From Acidovorax sp. A1169 (GTDB taxonomy: Bacteria > Pseudomonadota > Gammaproteobacteria > Burkholderiales > Burkholderiaceae_C), in assembly GCF_030704685.1 (NCBI RefSeq), contig NZ_JAUZDX010000028.1, positions 1-64,000 of the forward strand: 64,000 nt of DNA, given 5' to 3'. How positions within the stretch are numbered: position 1 is the stretch's first letter; the number at the start of each line of letters is the position of its first letter. The notes beneath the pieces were generated by a model, which saw nothing but the letters and a program-made list of their open reading frames with translations, was not told the origin of the DNA and did no database searches. Of this stretch, positions 62,110 through 64,000 are shown piece by piece. The position numbers and the translations under genes are program-made.

Positions 62110-62134
62110 TGCATTGCTATGCAATGCATAGCAA
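62110..62134. repeat. Overlapping, mutually exclusive hairpins downstream of ampG
   Basis: TGCATTGC-TAT-GCAATGCA (62110-62128) and TTGCTATGC-AAT-GCATAGCAA (62114-62134) are perfect 8- and 9-bp palindromes that share bases, so an RNA could form only one at a time. The segment is AT-rich in a GC-rich setting and lies 8 bases beyond the ampG stop. Function unknown; it may act at the end of the ampG transcript. Confidence 0.75.
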
Positions 62135-62142
62135 AAAATCGC

Positions 62143-63540
62143 CTATTTTTGCTTGGTGTCCGCGATTTGGACCCGTGACGCCAGCCATACCAGCAGCAGC
62201 ACGGGCACACCCAGCAGCGCGGTGGCCGTGAAGAAATGCGCGTAGCCAAAACTATCCACGTAGCGGCCCGAGAAGCCTGCGATGAACTTGGGCAAGAGCA
62301 GCATCAGGGAGCTGAACAGCGCGTACTGCGTGGCCGAGTAGCTCACGTTGGTCAGGCTCGACAGGTAGGCGATGAAGGCCGCCGAGGCGATGCCGCTGGC
62401 GAGGTTGTCGGCCGAGACCACGGCGATCAGCGCCGTCACGTCGTGCCCATGGCCGGCGAGCCAGGCGAACAGCAGGTTGCTGCCCGCGCTGAGCACGGCA
62501 CCCAGCATGAGGATGCGCATGACGCCAAAGCGCATCGACAGCACGCCGCCCACGAAGGCGCCCACCAGGGTCATGACCACGCCGTAGATCTTGGTCACGG
62601 CCGCGACTTCGTCCTTGGTGTAGCCCATGTCCACATAGAAGGGGTTGGCCATGATGCCCATCACCACGTCGCTGATGCGGTACACGGCGATCAGGGCCAG
62701 GATCAGCGCCGCGTGCCAGCCATAGCGGGTGAGGAAGTCGGCGAACGGGTCCACCACCGCGCCCTTGATCCACTCGGCTGCATCCTTGGCCGGGGGCAGC
62801 ACGACCTGCGCGGGCTCGCGCGAGAAGAGCACCGTGACGATGCCTACCGCCATCGACGCCGCCATGGCCAGATAGGCCGCCTGCCAGGCGCCATTCTGGT
62901 ACGCAGCCGCCCCCTGCGCCACGGCCTGGCCCACGGCGGGCGCCAATTCCGCGCGTGCGGCTATCCACAGCACGCCCGCGCCGGCCCAGATCATGGCAAG
63001 GCGGTAGCCCGTCTGGTACGAAGCGGCCAGGGCCGCCTGGTGCCGTGCGTCGGCCGACTCGATGCGAAAGGCGTCGAGCGCGATGTCCTGCGTGGCCGAA
63101 CCGAAGGCGACGGCCAGCGCGCACCAGACGATGGGGCCCAGCATCTCGCGCGGGTCCGCCAGGGCCATGCCGACCAGGCCGGCCACCACCACGGCCTGCG
63201 ACAGCAGCAGCCAGCTGCGCCTGCGGCCCAGCCAGCGGGTGAGCAGGGGCAGGGGCATGCGGTCCACCAGCGGTGCCCAGACCCACTTGAAGCCATAGGC
63301 CAGGCCCACCCAGCTCAGGTAGCCGATGGTGCTGCGGTCGATGCCCGCCTCGCGCAGCCGAAAGCTCAGCGTGCCCAGCACCAGCAGCAGAGGCAGGCCG
63401 GCAGAGAACCCGAGGGTGAGCATGCGCAGGCTCGCAGGCTCCAGGTAGACGCGCAGCGTCTGCAGCCAGGAGGGGCGGGAGGCGTCGGTCTGCGCCGCGG
63501 ATACGGTCGATGCGGTCGGGATAGGGGAGGTGTCTGACAT
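62143..63540 (-). CDS. ampG: AmpG-family muropeptide permease (MFS)
   Basis: The product has 465 residues with 12-14 membrane helices. AmpG hallmarks are LGFSAGLPLLLVLGTLSFRL, YLSWVGLAYGFKWVWAPLVD, GSATQDIALDAFRIESAD and NPFYVDMGYTKDEVAAVTKI. It imports anhydro-muropeptides for peptidoglycan recycling, which also feeds AmpR/AmpC signalling in other bacteria. It is divergent from an M48 peptidase gene. Confidence 0.93.
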   Translation of the reverse strand: MSDTSPIPTASTVSAAQTDASRPSWLQTLRVYLEPASLRMLTLGFSAGLPLLLVLGTLSFRLREAGIDRSTIGYLSWVGLAYGFKWVWAPLVDRMPLPLLTRWLGRRRSWLLLSQAVVVAGLVGMALADPREMLGPIVWCALAVAFGSATQDIALDAFRIESADARHQAALAASYQTGYRLAMIWAGAGVLWIAARAELAPAVGQAVAQGAAAYQNGAWQAAYLAMAASMAVGIVTVLFSREPAQVVLPPAKDAAEWIKGAVVDPFADFLTRYGWHAALILALIAVYRISDVVMGIMANPFYVDMGYTKDEVAAVTKIYGVVMTLVGAFVGGVLSMRFGVMRILMLGAVLSAGSNLLFAWLAGHGHDVTALIAVVSADNLASGIASAAFIAYLSSLTNVSYSATQYALFSSLMLLLPKFIAGFSGRYVDSFGYAHFFTATALLGVPVLLLVWLASRVQIADTKQK

Positions 63541-63571
63541 GGGTACCTGGGTTTTTGTCTATTATTCCTGC

Positions 63572-64000
63572 ATGTGCATGCTCTGCCCCTCTCCTTTCGC
63601 CGCGCCGTCATCGATGTGGTCCGCGCGCCGCGCTTTTCTTCTGGCGGCGGGGGCGGGCGCCATGGCCCCGGCCATCGCCCAGGTGGACGTGGGCACCTCC
63701 TCCACCCTGCGCAAGCTGATCCCGGCCGAGACGCTGGAGCGGTCCGCCGCGCAGCAGTACCAGCAGATGATGGAACAGGCCCGCGCCAAGCGCGCGCTCG
63801 CGCCCGATGACTTTCCACAGCTGCAGCGCCTGCGCGTGATCGCCCAGCGGCTGATCCCGCACACCAAGCCCTGGAACGAGCGCGCAAGCCAGTGGCGCTG
63901 GGAGGTGAACCTGATCGGCAGCAAGCAGATCAACGCCTTCTGCATGCCCGGTGGCAAGATCGCCTTCTACACCGGCATCCTCGACCAGCTCAAGCTCACC
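63572..64000 (+). CDS. M48-family metallopeptidase, 5' part, cut by window edge
   Basis: The frame runs 143 codons from an ATG at 63572 to the window end; ATGs at 63578 and 63614 (MWSARRAFLLAAGAGAMAPA) are alternatives. The last has a twin-arginine-like ARRAFLLAAG signal, cut near AIA-QV. The mature start (VGTSSTLRKLIPAETLERSA, later ASQWRWEVNLIGSKQINAFC and GGKIAFYTGIL) is the N-terminal region of periplasmic M48 peptidases such as BepA/LoiP relatives, which help outer-membrane protein quality control. The HExxH zinc site would lie beyond the edge. Confidence 0.85.
   Translation, partial: MCMLCPSPFAAPSSMWSARRAFLLAAGAGAMAPAIAQVDVGTSSTLRKLIPAETLERSAAQQYQQMMEQARAKRALAPDDFPQLQRLRVIAQRLIPHTKPWNERASQWRWEVNLIGSKQINAFCMPGGKIAFYTGILDQLKLT

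Overview
The window looks like chromosomal DNA of a betaproteobacterium of the Comamonadaceae (Acidovorax-like). This is inferred from gene content and order, not from a database search: torF-glnK-amtB, ilvE followed by a zf-CHCC protein and a lipopolysaccharide (LPS) gene block, ArgP/ArgO, an orphan glcEF pair, and strong GC bias at third codon positions. No rRNA, tRNA or CRISPR array was seen.

Region 1 (about 1-15,280) reads as accessory DNA and is visibly less GC-rich than the rest. It starts with a phosphorus-themed group on the + strand: a membrane GGDEF-EAL protein, a PhnD-type binding protein, a LivJ-type binding protein, a PhoB response regulator flanked by two low-molecular-weight phosphatase/ArsC-fold proteins that both have Ser where the catalytic Cys should be, and a CYTH-CHAD protein. 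Next come a second exonuclease VII-like gene pair (DUF5710-XseA and an XseB whose tail is the SSB tip DDDIPF), a secreted DNA/RNA endonuclease, and a HigB/HigA-ImmA toxin-antitoxin operon with a third gene and a perfect operator palindrome. The region ends inside comM, cut at its conserved VALVGGG segment and followed by transposon-end-like 16-bp repeats. The rest of comM is not in the window, so the insertion probably continues past the left edge.

Region 2 (16,376-31,811) is core metabolism and envelope: a TorF-type porin, glnK and amtB ended by two terminators; glycolate oxidase subunits glcE and glcF; a ProQ/FinO RNA chaperone with a pure GCT microsatellite; a GyrI-like/WYL/RibD_C group; a membrane LytTR regulator divergent from an acyltransferase; glutathione peroxidase, lplT and alanine racemase.

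Region 3 (31,960-41,108, minus strand) is an unusual surface cassette: a GNAT acetyltransferase, a Tat-type amino-acid-type binding protein, three paralogous tail-collar (MdpB-like) proteins, and an 1858-residue exported Ig-like repeat protein, closed by a strong terminator. It is the best candidate in the window for an undescribed system.

Region 4 (41,251-64,000) is mostly ordinary chromosome: a MarR regulator with paired operators beside a siderophore-interacting protein, ArgP/ArgO, a dipeptide-type binding protein, GST, PanE-like reductase, HpcH/HpaI aldolase, RadA, a chemoreceptor with a CheR-binding pentapeptide, ilvE and LPS glycosyltransferases with WaaL, nitronate monooxygenase, LysR/MFS, a two-component system, AmpG and the start of an M48 peptidase.
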